DNA of 64,000 nucleotides from Poriferisodalis sp965208925 (GTDB taxonomy: Bacteria; Actinomycetota; Acidimicrobiia; Acidimicrobiales; Poriferisodalaceae): positions 806,001 to 870,000 of the forward strand of contig NZ_OZ242364.1 of NCBI RefSeq assembly GCF_965208925.1. The letters are read 5' to 3'. The position numbers were made by a program, and so were the translations under genes. Positions 18,094-27,196 of this stretch are shown here, one piece after another. The notes beneath the pieces are model-generated. The model made no database searches and had not been told where the DNA came from. It saw only the letters and a list, made by a program, of their open reading frames with translations. Within the stretch, counting starts at the first letter, position 1. Each line of letters begins with the position of its first letter.

Positions 18094-19419
18094 TCAGTGG
18101 CCGAGGCGGATGAACAGGCAGCTCAGGGCCAGACGCTGGTTGGCGTTGAAGCGCAGCGCCTCGGCGGCGTCGCCGATGGCGTCCAGCTGCCCGGCGGCCG
18201 CCTCGGCCCGCAGGCGGCCGTCGCTGGCTTCCTCCCGGATCTGCGAGGCCAGCACCTCCAGCCCCATCGTGAGCTCGTCGGTGCGCACCCGGCGCAGTTC
18301 GCGGCGGTGTCGTTCGTCGAGTGAGCTGCGGCCGACGTTGGTCCCGTACAGCTCGGCCTGCTCGTCGGCTGCTGCTCGCTCGGCCTCGTGGCGGGCTTCG
18401 AGCGGCGCCGCTGCCTGCTCGGTCGCCTCCAGCGCTGCATCCACTGCCGCCATCGCCGCGGACGCCGTGCCGTTCAGCGAGCTCCGCAGGCGGCGCCACG
18501 TCTCGATGCGCACCGCAGCGTCGTCGTCGGAAGCGAGCAGGCGGGCCCGATCGATCGAGCCGCCGGCCGCAGCTGCAGCGAAGCTGGCCCGGCCGTGCTC
18601 GATGCCTTCGGCGACCAGCAGCGCTTGCAGATCGGTGTCGCCCAGCGCCTCGAAGTCGACGCGTGCGCAGCGGGAGGCGAGCGTCTCCATCGACCGGTTG
18701 ACTTCCTCCGCGAGCAGCACGAAGACGGACGACCGCGGCGGTTCCTCGACGGACTTGAGCAGGATCGGCGCGCTCAGCGCGGCACGGTCGACGTCGCAGA
18801 GCACGATGACTTTCTGGTCGCCGGCGACGGGCGCAGCCGCGGCGGCGCGCACTGCTTCGCGGGCCTGCTCGGCCGTCATGGCCGCACCGACGCGGTCGAA
18901 CACGAGCAGATCGGGATGCTGCTCGGCGAGTGCGAGGCGGCGCTCGCGTTCGGGAGTCGCACTGCGGCCCGCCAGCAGTTCCCCGGCGAACCGGCACGCT
19001 GCGCCGCGCAGGCCAGCGCCGGCGGGGCCGACGAACAGGTAAGCCGGCAACGGCGAGGCGAGCGCAGCCTGCAGGCGGTCGACGGCTGCCGGCTGGCCGA
19101 CAATGCCGTCCAGCAGGTTGCCGACCGGCGCCTCATCGACAGGCTGCTGGTCAAGCGCTGACGGAGCGTCAGCCGGCAGCGGCGAGGGTGGCGGGGCCTC
19201 GGCCGGCAGCGGCTTCTCGGTTGCTGCCGGCGTCGATCCAAGCGCGGGCTCCGGCTGGTCAGACTGCACCGGCGCGCCGTCGGCCGGGGGCGGCGATCCT
19301 GGTGCTTCATCGGCCCGCGGCGGCGCCGGTGCATCGCCGAGGTCGAACAACGACAGTTCTGCCGGTTCGGCGCTGCCGGCTGCGCTGCCGTCGCCGTCGT
19401 CGCCAGATGTCGCGGCCAT
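18094..19419 (-). CDS. holB: DNA polymerase III subunit delta' with a long N-terminal extension
   Basis: This is a clamp-loader subunit. The AAA+ core starts near residue 95 with LDGIVGQPAAVDRLQAAL, then LFVGPAGAG (P-loop position, but followed by LRGA and lacking the Lys, so no ATP use expected, as is usual for delta'). VIVLCDVDRAALSAPILLKSVEEPPRSSVFVLL and a sensor-like SRCARVDFEAL follow. The C-terminal collar is helical. The first ~90 residues are acidic and Pro-rich low complexity and contain ELSLFDL at 21-27, which resembles a sliding-clamp binding motif. The order topA-MFS-tmk-holB on one strand, with tmk nine bases upstream, indicates an operon. Confidence 0.9.
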   Translation of the reverse strand: MAATSGDDGDGSAAGSAEPAELSLFDLGDAPAPPRADEAPGSPPPADGAPVQSDQPEPALGSTPAATEKPLPAEAPPPSPLPADAPSALDQQPVDEAPVGNLLDGIVGQPAAVDRLQAALASPLPAYLFVGPAGAGLRGAACRFAGELLAGRSATPERERRLALAEQHPDLLVFDRVGAAMTAEQAREAVRAAAAAPVAGDQKVIVLCDVDRAALSAPILLKSVEEPPRSSVFVLLAEEVNRSMETLASRCARVDFEALGDTDLQALLVAEGIEHGRASFAAAAAGGSIDRARLLASDDDAAVRIETWRRLRSSLNGTASAAMAAVDAALEATEQAAAPLEARHEAERAAADEQAELYGTNVGRSSLDERHRRELRRVRTDELTMGLEVLASQIREEASDGRLRAEAAAGQLDAIGDAAEALRFNANQRLALSCLFIRLGH

Positions 19420-19428
19420 GGCGACGGC

Positions 19429-20175
19429 CTAGCTCGCCATCGCGGGATGCGTCGAGACAGCCTCGATCACGCGCGCCGCCACCTCGTCGATACTGCCGGC
19501 GGCATCCACACGAACCCAGCGGTCAGGTTCCGCTTCGCACAGCTCGCGATAGCTGCGCCACACACGCAGCGCGAACTCCAGTTCCTCGCCCTCGAGCCGG
19601 TCCGGACCCCCATCGGACGGCTGATCGCTGGGCTGATCGGCGCCTTGTTCGGCCTCTGGCGCAGATTCGAGCAGCGACATCTGCTCGCCGCCGACCCGAT
19701 CCAGTCGGTGCACACGACGGTCCGAATCCGCGAGCGGCACGTCGAGCAGCACCACCACGTCGGGCAGGATCACGTCTGGCAGGTCGCCGGAGGCGCCGGC
19801 GGGCCTGCGGCAGGCGTAGTCGATCAATGCCCGGAGCTCGTCCAGCGGCAGTCCCCGCCCGTAGCCCTGATAGGCCAGCGTGGAGCCGTAGGACCGGTCG
19901 GTGACCACGTCGCGGCCCGCCTCCAGTGCCGGCACGACGACCGTGGCGATGTGCTGCGCCCGGTCGGCGCAGAACAGCAGCGCCTCGGTGCGCGCCGAGG
20001 GTGCTTCGCTGGGCTCGGCATGCAGCAGCACCTCCCGCAGCGCCTCGCCGAGCGGCGTTCCGCCCGGCTCGCGGGTGAGGACGGCATCGAGGTTCGACGC
20101 CAGCATCTCGGCCTGCGTGGACTTGCCGCTGCCGTCAAAGCCTTCCAGCGCGATGTAGCGGCCGCGGGCGGTCAT
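19429..20175 (-). CDS. tmk: Thymidylate kinase
   Basis: The enzyme phosphorylates dTMP to dTDP. The 248 aa carry the P-loop GFDGSGKST at residues 12-20, LTREPGGTPLGE, the DR(S/Y) motif VVTDRSYGSTLAYQGYGRG and a lid region. The lid-to-C-terminal part has an insertion rich in Gln, Asp and Ser (QGADQPSDQPSDGG). A much longer frame continues upstream only because the MFS gene has no stop in that phase. The ATG overlaps the MFS stop as ATGA, giving translational coupling. In Streptomyces, as I recall, the corresponding protein is a membrane transporter-kinase fusion. Confidence 0.93.
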   Translation of the reverse strand: MTARGRYIALEGFDGSGKSTQAEMLASNLDAVLTREPGGTPLGEALREVLLHAEPSEAPSARTEALLFCADRAQHIATVVVPALEAGRDVVTDRSYGSTLAYQGYGRGLPLDELRALIDYACRRPAGASGDLPDVILPDVVVLLDVPLADSDRRVHRLDRVGGEQMSLLESAPEAEQGADQPSDQPSDGGPDRLEGEELEFALRVWRSYRELCEAEPDRWVRVDAAGSIDEVAARVIEAVSTHPAMAS

Positions 20176-21674
20176 GAGCCGTCCCCGGCATCGCCGACAG
20201 CCTGCGGTGCCCTGCGACCCTCGCCCCGCCGGCTGCGCAGCGACAGGGCGGCCAGCACGCCTGCCATCAGGATCAGCAGTGCGCCCAGCCACAGCGCGCC
20301 CCGCACGCCGGGCAGCGCGAGCACCGAGTCGCCGATCCTGATCTCGTTGTCGAACGCGACCTCGAAGAGCCACTGGAAGCCATCGGACAGGAAGCCCCCG
20401 GCCGCCATGGAGATCAGCAGGCAGAAGCGCACCAGCGTGTACATGGCCGCAAAGACCCGCCCGCGCAGCACCTCCTCCACGTTCTCGTGCAGCAGCGTCA
20501 GCCCGGTGACGTACACCGAACCGGCCGCCAGCCCCAGCAGCAGCACCCCGCCCAGCACCAGCAGCGTGATGGACACCGAGGCGGCAAACAGCAACGAAAC
20601 ACCCGCCAAGAAAACAGAGAACACAAAGAGGCGGGCGCGCCCCTCCGCGGCAAGCGCAGATTGACGGCCGAGGTAGTTCGCGGCGCTCTGCAGCAGCGTC
20701 ACGAGCGCCACCCCACCGCCGACGCCCAGGCCCATCGCCACCAGGATCGAGCTGAAGCCGGCGCTGCCGGCACCCAATACCTCGTCGTTGAACACTGCGC
20801 CCAGCGGCACCAGCATGCCGCCGCCGATCATGCCGGTGCCCAGGCCCACCAGCACGGCACGCACCTGCGGGTTGAGGGCGATGAAGTCCCAGCCTTCGCG
20901 CAGCTCGCGGAAGCCCTGGCGCCAGTCGATGCGGCGGCCGGTGTCGCGTTTGCGATGCGCTGCGGTGATGTGCGGGGACAGCGGCAGCGTCGCGATGATC
21001 GCGGCGGCAATGAGGAAGGTGGCCGAGTCGAGGACCAGCGACATCTCCACCTGGCCGATGTCGGTCCAGCCGATCAGCTCGCCCAGCTTGGCCATGAGGG
21101 CAAAGGCGCCGGCGCCCAGCGGGAACGTGCCGTACGCAGCGACGAGACCCAGCGAGTTGGCTGCGGTGAGGTGCTGGGCCGGCACGATGTTGGGGACGAT
21201 CGCCTCCTTGGCCGGGCTCCACAGCGAGGTGGCCAGCTCCAGGGCCAGCGAGGCCAGCACCAGCAGCCACACCCGGTCGATGAACGGGATGGTCAGCAGC
21301 ACGCTGGCCCGCACGATGTCGCAGATCACCAGCAGCCGTTTGCGGTTGAAGCGGTCCACGATGATGCCGCCGGCTGATGCCAGGAAGAAGCCCGGCAGCA
21401 CCCGCGCGGTCACCACCAGTGCGATGGCGGAGCCTGGCTGATCGCCGCCGATGCGACGCGCCACCTCGATGGTGGCCAGCAGCCCGATCCAGTCGCCGAA
21501 CGAGCTCACCACTTGCGCTGCCCACAGGCGCAGGAAGCCCGGCGCTGCGAACAGTCCCGGCTGCGGCGCCCCGGCGTCGTCAACGTTCTCGGCACCGGCG
21601 TCGTCAACGACTTCGGCGTCGGCGTCAGGCGCCTCCGAGTCCCCGAACGACTGCATCGAGCGGTCCGAATCCAT
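20172..21674 (-). CDS. MFS transporter linked to thymidylate kinase
   Basis: The 500-aa protein begins with an acidic tail (residues 1-38, with a small DDAGAE/NVDDAGA repeat), then about 12 hydrophobic helices. The MFS loop between helices 2 and 3 reads GGIIVDRFNRKRLLV, and FRELREGWDFI marks the central loop. It resembles macrolide-efflux/MFS_3 type permeases. Substrate is unknown. It lies between topA (34-base gap) and tmk (ATGA overlap), a position it shares in several actinobacteria, so the association with nucleotide metabolism may be more than chance. The ATG at 21674 is the first plausible start; upstream codons are Arg/Pro-rich antisense of the topA tail. Confidence 0.85.
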   Translation of the reverse strand: MDSDRSMQSFGDSEAPDADAEVVDDAGAENVDDAGAPQPGLFAAPGFLRLWAAQVVSSFGDWIGLLATIEVARRIGGDQPGSAIALVVTARVLPGFFLASAGGIIVDRFNRKRLLVICDIVRASVLLTIPFIDRVWLLVLASLALELATSLWSPAKEAIVPNIVPAQHLTAANSLGLVAAYGTFPLGAGAFALMAKLGELIGWTDIGQVEMSLVLDSATFLIAAAIIATLPLSPHITAAHRKRDTGRRIDWRQGFRELREGWDFIALNPQVRAVLVGLGTGMIGGGMLVPLGAVFNDEVLGAGSAGFSSILVAMGLGVGGGVALVTLLQSAANYLGRQSALAAEGRARLFVFSVFLAGVSLLFAASVSITLLVLGGVLLLGLAAGSVYVTGLTLLHENVEEVLRGRVFAAMYTLVRFCLLISMAAGGFLSDGFQWLFEVAFDNEIRIGDSVLALPGVRGALWLGALLILMAGVLAALSLRSRRGEGRRAPQAVGDAGDGS

Positions 21675-21708
21675 GGCACTCAGCAGACTAGAAGCCGGGC
21701 GCTCCCTG

Positions 21709-24510
21709 CTACCCCGGTTTCTTCTTGGCGGGTGATTTCTTCGCAGCCCGCTTGCGCGCAGGAGCCTTCTTGGCGGCACCCTTGCGCGCTCCTGCCTTCT
21801 TCTTGGCCGACTTCTTCTTGGCGGGCTGCTTGCGCCGGGCCGCACGCTTCTTGGCCGGGCCCTTGGCACGCCGCATCGCCAGCAGCTCGGCTGCACGCTC
21901 CACGGTCAGCGTCTCGGCATCGTCGCCCTGGCGCAGCGAGGCGTTGTACTCGCCGTCGGTCACGTACGGTCCGAAGCGGCCGTCCTTCAGCACCATCGGC
22001 TTGCCGCTGTCGGGGTCCTGGCCGATCTCGCGGCCCGCATTCGCCGCCTGCTGGCCCCGGCGGCGGCGCGGCTGGGCGAGCAGCGCCAACGCCTCGTCCA
22101 GCGTGAGCGTGAAGAGCTGCTCCTCCGAGTCGAGGCTGCGGTTCTCTGCCTTCGCATCGCCCACAGGCGCCTTGGTGAGATAGGGGCCGAAGCGGCCGTT
22201 CTGCACTGTGATCTCGGCACCATCCGCCGGATCGACGCCGACGGTGCGCGGCAGCGTCAGCAGCTGCAGCGCGTCTTCCAGCGTCACGGTCTCGGGCGTC
22301 TGACCGGACAGCAGCGAGGCAGTGCGGGGCCGGTCGTCGGTCTCGTCGGGCCTTCCCACCGACACGTACGGCCCGAAGCGCCCGGGCCGCACGATGATGT
22401 CGAGGCCGCTTGCCGGGTCGGTGCCCAGCACCCGTTCGGTGGGTGCGGCGAGCAGCTCGAGTGCGCGTTCGATGGTGAGCTCGTCGGGCGCGAGGTCGTC
22501 GGGCAGCGGCCGGGTGGCGTCGCCGCGCCGCAAGTACGGTCCGAAGCGCCCGACCCGGGCAACCACCGGCTCGCCGTCGTCATCGGTGCCGATAGGGATG
22601 CTGTTGATCTCGGCTGGGTCGATGTCTGCCAGCCGGTCATCGGAGACGAGGTAGCGCAGACCGCCGGCCGCCTCCGGCGTGGCAGCGCCGTCATCGCCGA
22701 AATAGAACGCAGTCAGCCACGGCTGGGCGTCGCGCTCGCCGCTCGCGATCTCGTCGAGGTCCTCTTCCATGCGAGCCGTGAGCGCATAGTCGACCAGGTG
22801 ATCGAAGTGCCGCTCCATCAGGCCCACGGTGGCGAACGCGGTGAACGCCGGCACCAGCGACGAGCCCTTCTTCCACACGTACCCGCGCGCCTGGATGGTC
22901 TCGATGATGCTGGCGTAGGTGCTGGGCCGGCCGACGCCCAGCTCCTCGAGCCGCCGCACCAGCGACGCCTCGGTGAACCGGGCGGGCGGGCTCGTGCTGT
23001 GCTCGGCCGGTTCCAGCGACAGTGCGGTAGCTGCATCGCCCGCGTCCAGGTCGGGCAGGATGCGCTCTGGCTCCTCGTCGGCACCGGCCGGCGGCGGTGC
23101 GTAGACGAGCCGGAATCCGGGGCTGCGCACCACGGTGCCAGCGGCGGACAGCTCGACATCGTGGCGGCCGGCTGCCGGCGAGCCTTGCGACAGCGACGCC
23201 GGCAGGTCGCATGCTGCCGTGCAGGCCAGCCGGATCGTGACCGTCTCGCCGGTTGCGTCGATCATCTGGCTGGCCACGGTGCGCTGCCACACGAGGTCGT
23301 ACAGGCGGGCGGCGTCGCCGCCGAGATCGCTGACGCTGCCCGGCGCGGGCCAGCTCTCGCCGGCCGGGCGGATCGCCTCGTGCGCCTCTTGGGCATTCTT
23401 GACCTTGCGGGTGTAGATGCGGGGCTCCGGCGGCAGGTTGTCTTCCCCGTAGCGGCCGGCGACGATCCGGCGGGCCGCGCCGAGCGCCTGCCCTGACAGC
23501 GTGGTGCTGTCGGTGCGCATGTAGGTGATGCGGCCGTTCTCGTACAGCCGCTGGGCGGCGGCCATCGTGCGCGAGGCGGAGAAGCCCAGCCGGGCACCGG
23601 CTGCCTGCTGCAGCGTCGAGGTGATGAACGGCGCCGGCGGCCGTCGACGGTAGGGCTTGGATTCGCGCGAGGTCACGGCGAACTGCGCTCCGGCCAAGGC
23701 ATCGGCGAGCGACGCCGCAGCGCCGGCGTCAAGAACGGAAACAGTGTCTGCGCGCAGCTCGCCTTGCTGATCGAAGTCACGACCGGTGGCGATGCGGCGC
23801 TCGTTCAACGACACCAGCGATGCGTCGAACTGTTCGCCGGCGGGTCGGCCCGACGCCGCGCCCGCTGCTGCACCGGGCTGGGCTTCGAGCGTGGCGGTGA
23901 TGCTCCAGTACTCCGCTGCCCGGAACGCCATCCGTTCCCGCTCGCGCTCGACGATGAGCCGGTTGGCCACGCTCTGGACCCGCCCTGCGGAGAGCCGGGG
24001 CGCGACCTTGCGCCACAGCACCGGCGAGACCTCATAGCCGTAGAGCCGGTCGAAGATCCGTCTTGCTTCCTGTGCATCCACTAGCCGCCGGTCGAGATCG
24101 CGGGGGTTGTCGATGGCATCGCGGATCGCCGCGGCGGTGATCTCGTGGAAGACCATGCGACGCACCGGTATCTGCGGGTTCAGCACCTCGAGCAGGTGCC
24201 AGGCGATGGCCTCGCCCTCGCGGTCCTCATCGGTTGCGAGGTAGAGCTGATCGGCGGTGCGCAGCAGCGACTTCAGGCGCCGCACCTGGTCGCGGGCCGT
24301 CACCACGTACAGCGGTTTGAAGCCGTCGTCGGGGTTCACGCCCAGCGTCGCCCACGACTCCGACTTGTAGGCGGCGGGCACCTCGGAGGCATTGCGCGGC
24401 AGGTCGCGGATGTGGCCCACCGACGACTCCACCACGTACTCGTCGCCCAGCAGGCGCGAGATCGTGCGCGCCTTCGCGGGCGACTCGACGATGACGAGAG
24501 AAGTGGCCAT
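21709..24510 (-). CDS. topA: DNA topoisomerase I
   Basis: This type IA enzyme relaxes negative supercoils. The 933 aa start with the Toprim domain (MATSLVIVESPAKARTI), keep ATDEDREGEAIAWHL and VFHEIT, and have the catalytic-Tyr motif ITYMRTDST and the family segment YASIIETIQARGYVWKKG. Instead of zinc fingers, the C-terminal half has several actinobacterial repeats of the form GRFGPYV..G, at least five. The last ~50 residues are a Lys/Ala-rich basic tail (KKKSAKKKAGARKGAAKK-like), known in actinobacteria to help DNA binding and processivity. The ATG at 24510 begins the conserved domain exactly. It is the first gene of the topA-MFS-tmk-holB run. Confidence 0.96.
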   Translation of the reverse strand: MATSLVIVESPAKARTISRLLGDEYVVESSVGHIRDLPRNASEVPAAYKSESWATLGVNPDDGFKPLYVVTARDQVRRLKSLLRTADQLYLATDEDREGEAIAWHLLEVLNPQIPVRRMVFHEITAAAIRDAIDNPRDLDRRLVDAQEARRIFDRLYGYEVSPVLWRKVAPRLSAGRVQSVANRLIVERERERMAFRAAEYWSITATLEAQPGAAAGAASGRPAGEQFDASLVSLNERRIATGRDFDQQGELRADTVSVLDAGAAASLADALAGAQFAVTSRESKPYRRRPPAPFITSTLQQAAGARLGFSASRTMAAAQRLYENGRITYMRTDSTTLSGQALGAARRIVAGRYGEDNLPPEPRIYTRKVKNAQEAHEAIRPAGESWPAPGSVSDLGGDAARLYDLVWQRTVASQMIDATGETVTIRLACTAACDLPASLSQGSPAAGRHDVELSAAGTVVRSPGFRLVYAPPPAGADEEPERILPDLDAGDAATALSLEPAEHSTSPPARFTEASLVRRLEELGVGRPSTYASIIETIQARGYVWKKGSSLVPAFTAFATVGLMERHFDHLVDYALTARMEEDLDEIASGERDAQPWLTAFYFGDDGAATPEAAGGLRYLVSDDRLADIDPAEINSIPIGTDDDGEPVVARVGRFGPYLRRGDATRPLPDDLAPDELTIERALELLAAPTERVLGTDPASGLDIIVRPGRFGPYVSVGRPDETDDRPRTASLLSGQTPETVTLEDALQLLTLPRTVGVDPADGAEITVQNGRFGPYLTKAPVGDAKAENRSLDSEEQLFTLTLDEALALLAQPRRRRGQQAANAGREIGQDPDSGKPMVLKDGRFGPYVTDGEYNASLRQGDDAETLTVERAAELLAMRRAKGPAKKRAARRKQPAKKKSAKKKAGARKGAAKKAPARKRAAKKSPAKKKPG

Positions 24511-24620
24511 GGAGATCCGGGGTGAGCAGCGCCCGCTCAGCGACGCTGATCGGTACAGCGCCGGCGCGGACAGCGCCGGACGGTAGCGCAACTGTTTCAG
24601 TTAACAGCAGCGGAGCGCGG

Positions 24621-25517
24621 TTACGCGGATGCCTGCCGGCTGCCCAACCGATGCAGTCCAGCCGCAACCGCGGCCGCGACAACAGCTGCCACGATCGCCA
24701 CCGCCAGGTCGGATGCAGGCGGCGCGCCGAGCGCAGCATTGCCGAAGCCCTCGGCGTCGGCATCGCCCACCGGCCACGGCCACAGCACCCGCAGCGACCC
24801 CGCCATCAGCCCCATCAGCACGGCAATCACTGCATCCCGCCACCGCTCCAGCAAACGCTGCAGCAGCCGCGAGAACAGCCCGAGACCCAGCACCGCGCCC
24901 ATCCCGAACAGCACCACCGTGCCGACATCACGGTCCGACACCGCCTCGGTGATCGGGTCGTACAACCCCATGAGCAGCAGCACAAACGCCCCGGAGATAC
25001 CAGGCAGGATCATGGCGCAGATAGCAAGCGCCCCCGCGCCGACAACCACCACAGCAGCAGGATCGCCAACACTCCCAGCCCGCACCCCCAGCACCACAAA
25101 CACCACCACCGCCACCACCACGACGATGACCGCAAGGCCCGGCCGCCACCGGCTCACCTGTGACCTCGTGGTCACCACCGTCATAGCGACCAGGCCAAAA
25201 AAGGCCGCCGACAGGCCCACCGGCTGCTCATCGATTAACCACCGCACCGCCTCGACAAGCGCAATGATCGCAATGCCGATTCCAGCGACCAGAGCGACGA
25301 GAAAGGCCCACTCGGCACGCAGCGCCATCGCAAGCGCGCTACGCAGCCGACCCCGCAGCACTTGGGCGGCAGCAGCGCTCAAGTGAGCGATCTGCCCGAC
25401 CAGCCGGTCATAGATCCCCAGCAGCAGCGCCACCGTGCCACCAGAAACGCCCGGCACGACGTCCGCAGCTCCCATAGCCAGCCCCCGCGCCAGGTTCGTG
25501 AGCACCCGCCAGGACAT
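24621..25517 (-). CDS. DUF368 (PopT-type) polyprenyl-phosphate translocase
   Basis: The 298-aa membrane protein opens with the DUF368 signature GLAMGAADVVPGVSGGTVALLLGIYDRLV and has a second, inverted-repeat-like copy in the middle (MILPGISGAFVLLLMGLYDPI). About eight to nine hydrophobic helices are visible. DUF368 proteins (PopT) were shown in 2022 to recycle undecaprenyl phosphate across the membrane, alongside DedA-family UptA. The match is by motif. Upstream is the ammonium transporter, separated by a hairpin; downstream is topA after 110 bases with no obvious feature. Confidence 0.88.
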   Translation of the reverse strand: MSWRVLTNLARGLAMGAADVVPGVSGGTVALLLGIYDRLVGQIAHLSAAAAQVLRGRLRSALAMALRAEWAFLVALVAGIGIAIIALVEAVRWLIDEQPVGLSAAFFGLVAMTVVTTRSQVSRWRPGLAVIVVVVAVVVFVVLGVRAGSVGDPAAVVVVGAGALAICAMILPGISGAFVLLLMGLYDPITEAVSDRDVGTVVLFGMGAVLGLGLFSRLLQRLLERWRDAVIAVLMGLMAGSLRVLWPWPVGDADAEGFGNAALGAPPASDLAVAIVAAVVAAAVAAGLHRLGSRQASA

Positions 25518-25539
25518 CGATCCGAACCTAGACGCGGAG

Positions 25540-25565
25540 AGTCCCCGGGCGATAACCCGGGGACT
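25540..25565. terminator. GC-rich hairpin between amt and the DUF368 gene
   Basis: AGTCCCCGGG (25540-25549), loop CGATAA, CCCGGGGACT (25556-25565) form a perfect 10-bp stem. It lies past the amt stop and before the DUF368 start on the same strand, where a terminator is expected. There is no T-run, as is common in high-GC actinobacteria. Confidence 0.6.
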
Positions 25566-25617
25566 TCCGCTGACAGCAGAGAAGGTGCCGCGAGGCGACT
25601 CAGCCCATGGCCGAGTG

Positions 25618-26991
25618 TCAGCCGCTCGAAACCACGTCGTCCAGCGCCATGCCTGGGCCCCCGTGTTCGGAAACGTCGAGGCCCACCATTTCCTCCTCCG
25701 CCGACACTCGCAGCCCGATGGTGGCCTTCAGCACCCCGAACAGGATCATTGAGGTCACGATGACCCACACGGCCACGATCACCACCATCAGGAACTGCAC
25801 GATCAATTGCTCGATGCCGCCGCCGTAGAACAGGCCGGCGTTCTCGCGGCCCAGGAACGCATCGTCATAGCGGGCGAACAGGCCGATGGCGAGCGTGCCC
25901 CACATGCCGGCCGCGCCGTGGACGGCGAAGGCGCCGACCGGATCGTCGATCTTCAGCTTGCGGTCCACGAACCCGACCACGACCACCACGATGAGCCCGG
26001 CGATGAACCCGGTGATGATGGCTCCCCAGGGCGTCATGGTGCCGCAGCCGGCGGTGATGCCGACCAGGCCTGCCAGCGCCCCGTTGCCTGCCATCGGCAC
26101 GTCTGGCCGACCGGTGCGCAGCCAGTTCAGCGCCGTTGCACCGATCGTGCCGGCGCATGCGGCCAGCACCGTGTTCAGCGCCACGAACATCACGAACTCG
26201 TCGGCTGCGAGCTCCGAGCCCGGGTTGAAGCCGAACCAGCCGAACCACAGGATGAACACGCCGAGGATGGCGAGCGTCACGTTGTGGCCCGGGATGTTGC
26301 GTGAGGTCCCGTCGGCTGCGTACTTGCCGATGCGTGGGCCGAGCATCCGGGCACCGACGAGGGCGATCCAGCCGCCCACGCTGTGAACGATGGTGGAGCC
26401 GGCGAAGTCGCTGTAGACGGCGTCGCCGATCGAGATGTTGGCGATGAGGCCGCCGCCCCAGGTCCAGTGGACCACGATCGGGTAGATGATGGCCGTGGTC
26501 ACGAGGCTGAAGATCAGATAGGTGCTGAACTTGGTGCGCTCCGCCATGGCGCCCGAGGCGATGGTGACCGCCGTGGCGGCGAATACGGCCTGGAAGAAGA
26601 AGTCAGTGGAACCCGACAGGCCCTCGGAGATGTCGAAGAGGTCGACGCCCGACAGGGCGAACGAGCCCCAGCCGAATGCGCTGTTGCCGTCGCCCCCGTA
26701 GGCCAGCCCGTAGCCCACCAGGAAGAACGCCAGGATGCCGATCGATGCGTCGGCGAGGTTCTTGGCCATGATGTTGGCCACGTTCTTCGAGCGGGTCAGG
26801 CCCGACTCGAGCATGGCGAAGCCGGCCTGCATCAGGAAGACGAGCACGCCGGCGATGAACACCCACAGGTTGTCCATGACCGCCTGCACCATCTCGGCGG
26901 ACAGCGAATCGTCCTGCGCGCCGGCTGGTCCGGCGAACAGGAACAGGCCGCCCAGGGCGCCCGCGATGATGACGAACAGCTTGCGTTTCAT
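25618..26991 (-). CDS. amt: Ammonium transporter
   Basis: The 457-aa Amt/MEP/Rh protein conducts ammonium across the membrane. After an N-terminal hydrophobic segment that looks like a cleavable signal (LFLFAGPAGAQ), it has the 11-helix core. AMLESGLTRSKN lies in the first helices, HWTWGGG holds the first of the twin pore histidines, and VHGAAGMWGTLAIG holds the second. DxAGS.VVH-like DFAGSTIVHSVGGW is conserved. The ATG is preceded by AGGAG at seven bases. No glnK/glnB follows, which is less usual. A GTCAC-n6-GTGAC site 73 bases upstream suggests nitrogen control. Confidence 0.95.
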   Translation of the reverse strand: MKRKLFVIIAGALGGLFLFAGPAGAQDDSLSAEMVQAVMDNLWVFIAGVLVFLMQAGFAMLESGLTRSKNVANIMAKNLADASIGILAFFLVGYGLAYGGDGNSAFGWGSFALSGVDLFDISEGLSGSTDFFFQAVFAATAVTIASGAMAERTKFSTYLIFSLVTTAIIYPIVVHWTWGGGLIANISIGDAVYSDFAGSTIVHSVGGWIALVGARMLGPRIGKYAADGTSRNIPGHNVTLAILGVFILWFGWFGFNPGSELAADEFVMFVALNTVLAACAGTIGATALNWLRTGRPDVPMAGNGALAGLVGITAGCGTMTPWGAIITGFIAGLIVVVVVGFVDRKLKIDDPVGAFAVHGAAGMWGTLAIGLFARYDDAFLGRENAGLFYGGGIEQLIVQFLMVVIVAVWVIVTSMILFGVLKATIGLRVSAEEEMVGLDVSEHGGPGMALDDVVSSG

Positions 26992-27063
26992 GGCCAATCT
27001 CCTAGGACTCGGCTGGCGATTGCTGGCTGATGTGGGGAACCTAGGAATGGCGTGTTGCGCGAG

Positions 27064-27081
27064 GGTCACCTCGCTGTGACC
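27064..27081. promoter_or_regulatory. GlnR-like inverted repeat upstream of amt
   Basis: GGTCAC-CTCGCT-GTGACC is a perfect inverted repeat 73 bases upstream of the amt ATG. The GTnAC-n6 spacing resembles half-sites bound by actinobacterial GlnR. This is an inference from pattern; no glnR is in the window. Confidence 0.4.
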
Positions 27082-27196
27082 GCTGGATGCACAGCGCGGG
27101 TCGGCGCTGTTGCGGAGATGTTTCGACCGGGTTTCCCGCTCCTGTTCGCTCCGCTCACGGGCGGCTCGGGCTCGGGCGAGCTGGGGCGCTTGCGCC

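Noticed and set aside
19429..21525. A single 698-codon frame covering tmk and more
   Set aside because: The upstream part is out-of-phase reading of the MFS gene (Gly/Arg-rich, no hydrophobic helices); tmk has a good ATG at 20175 overlapping the MFS stop.
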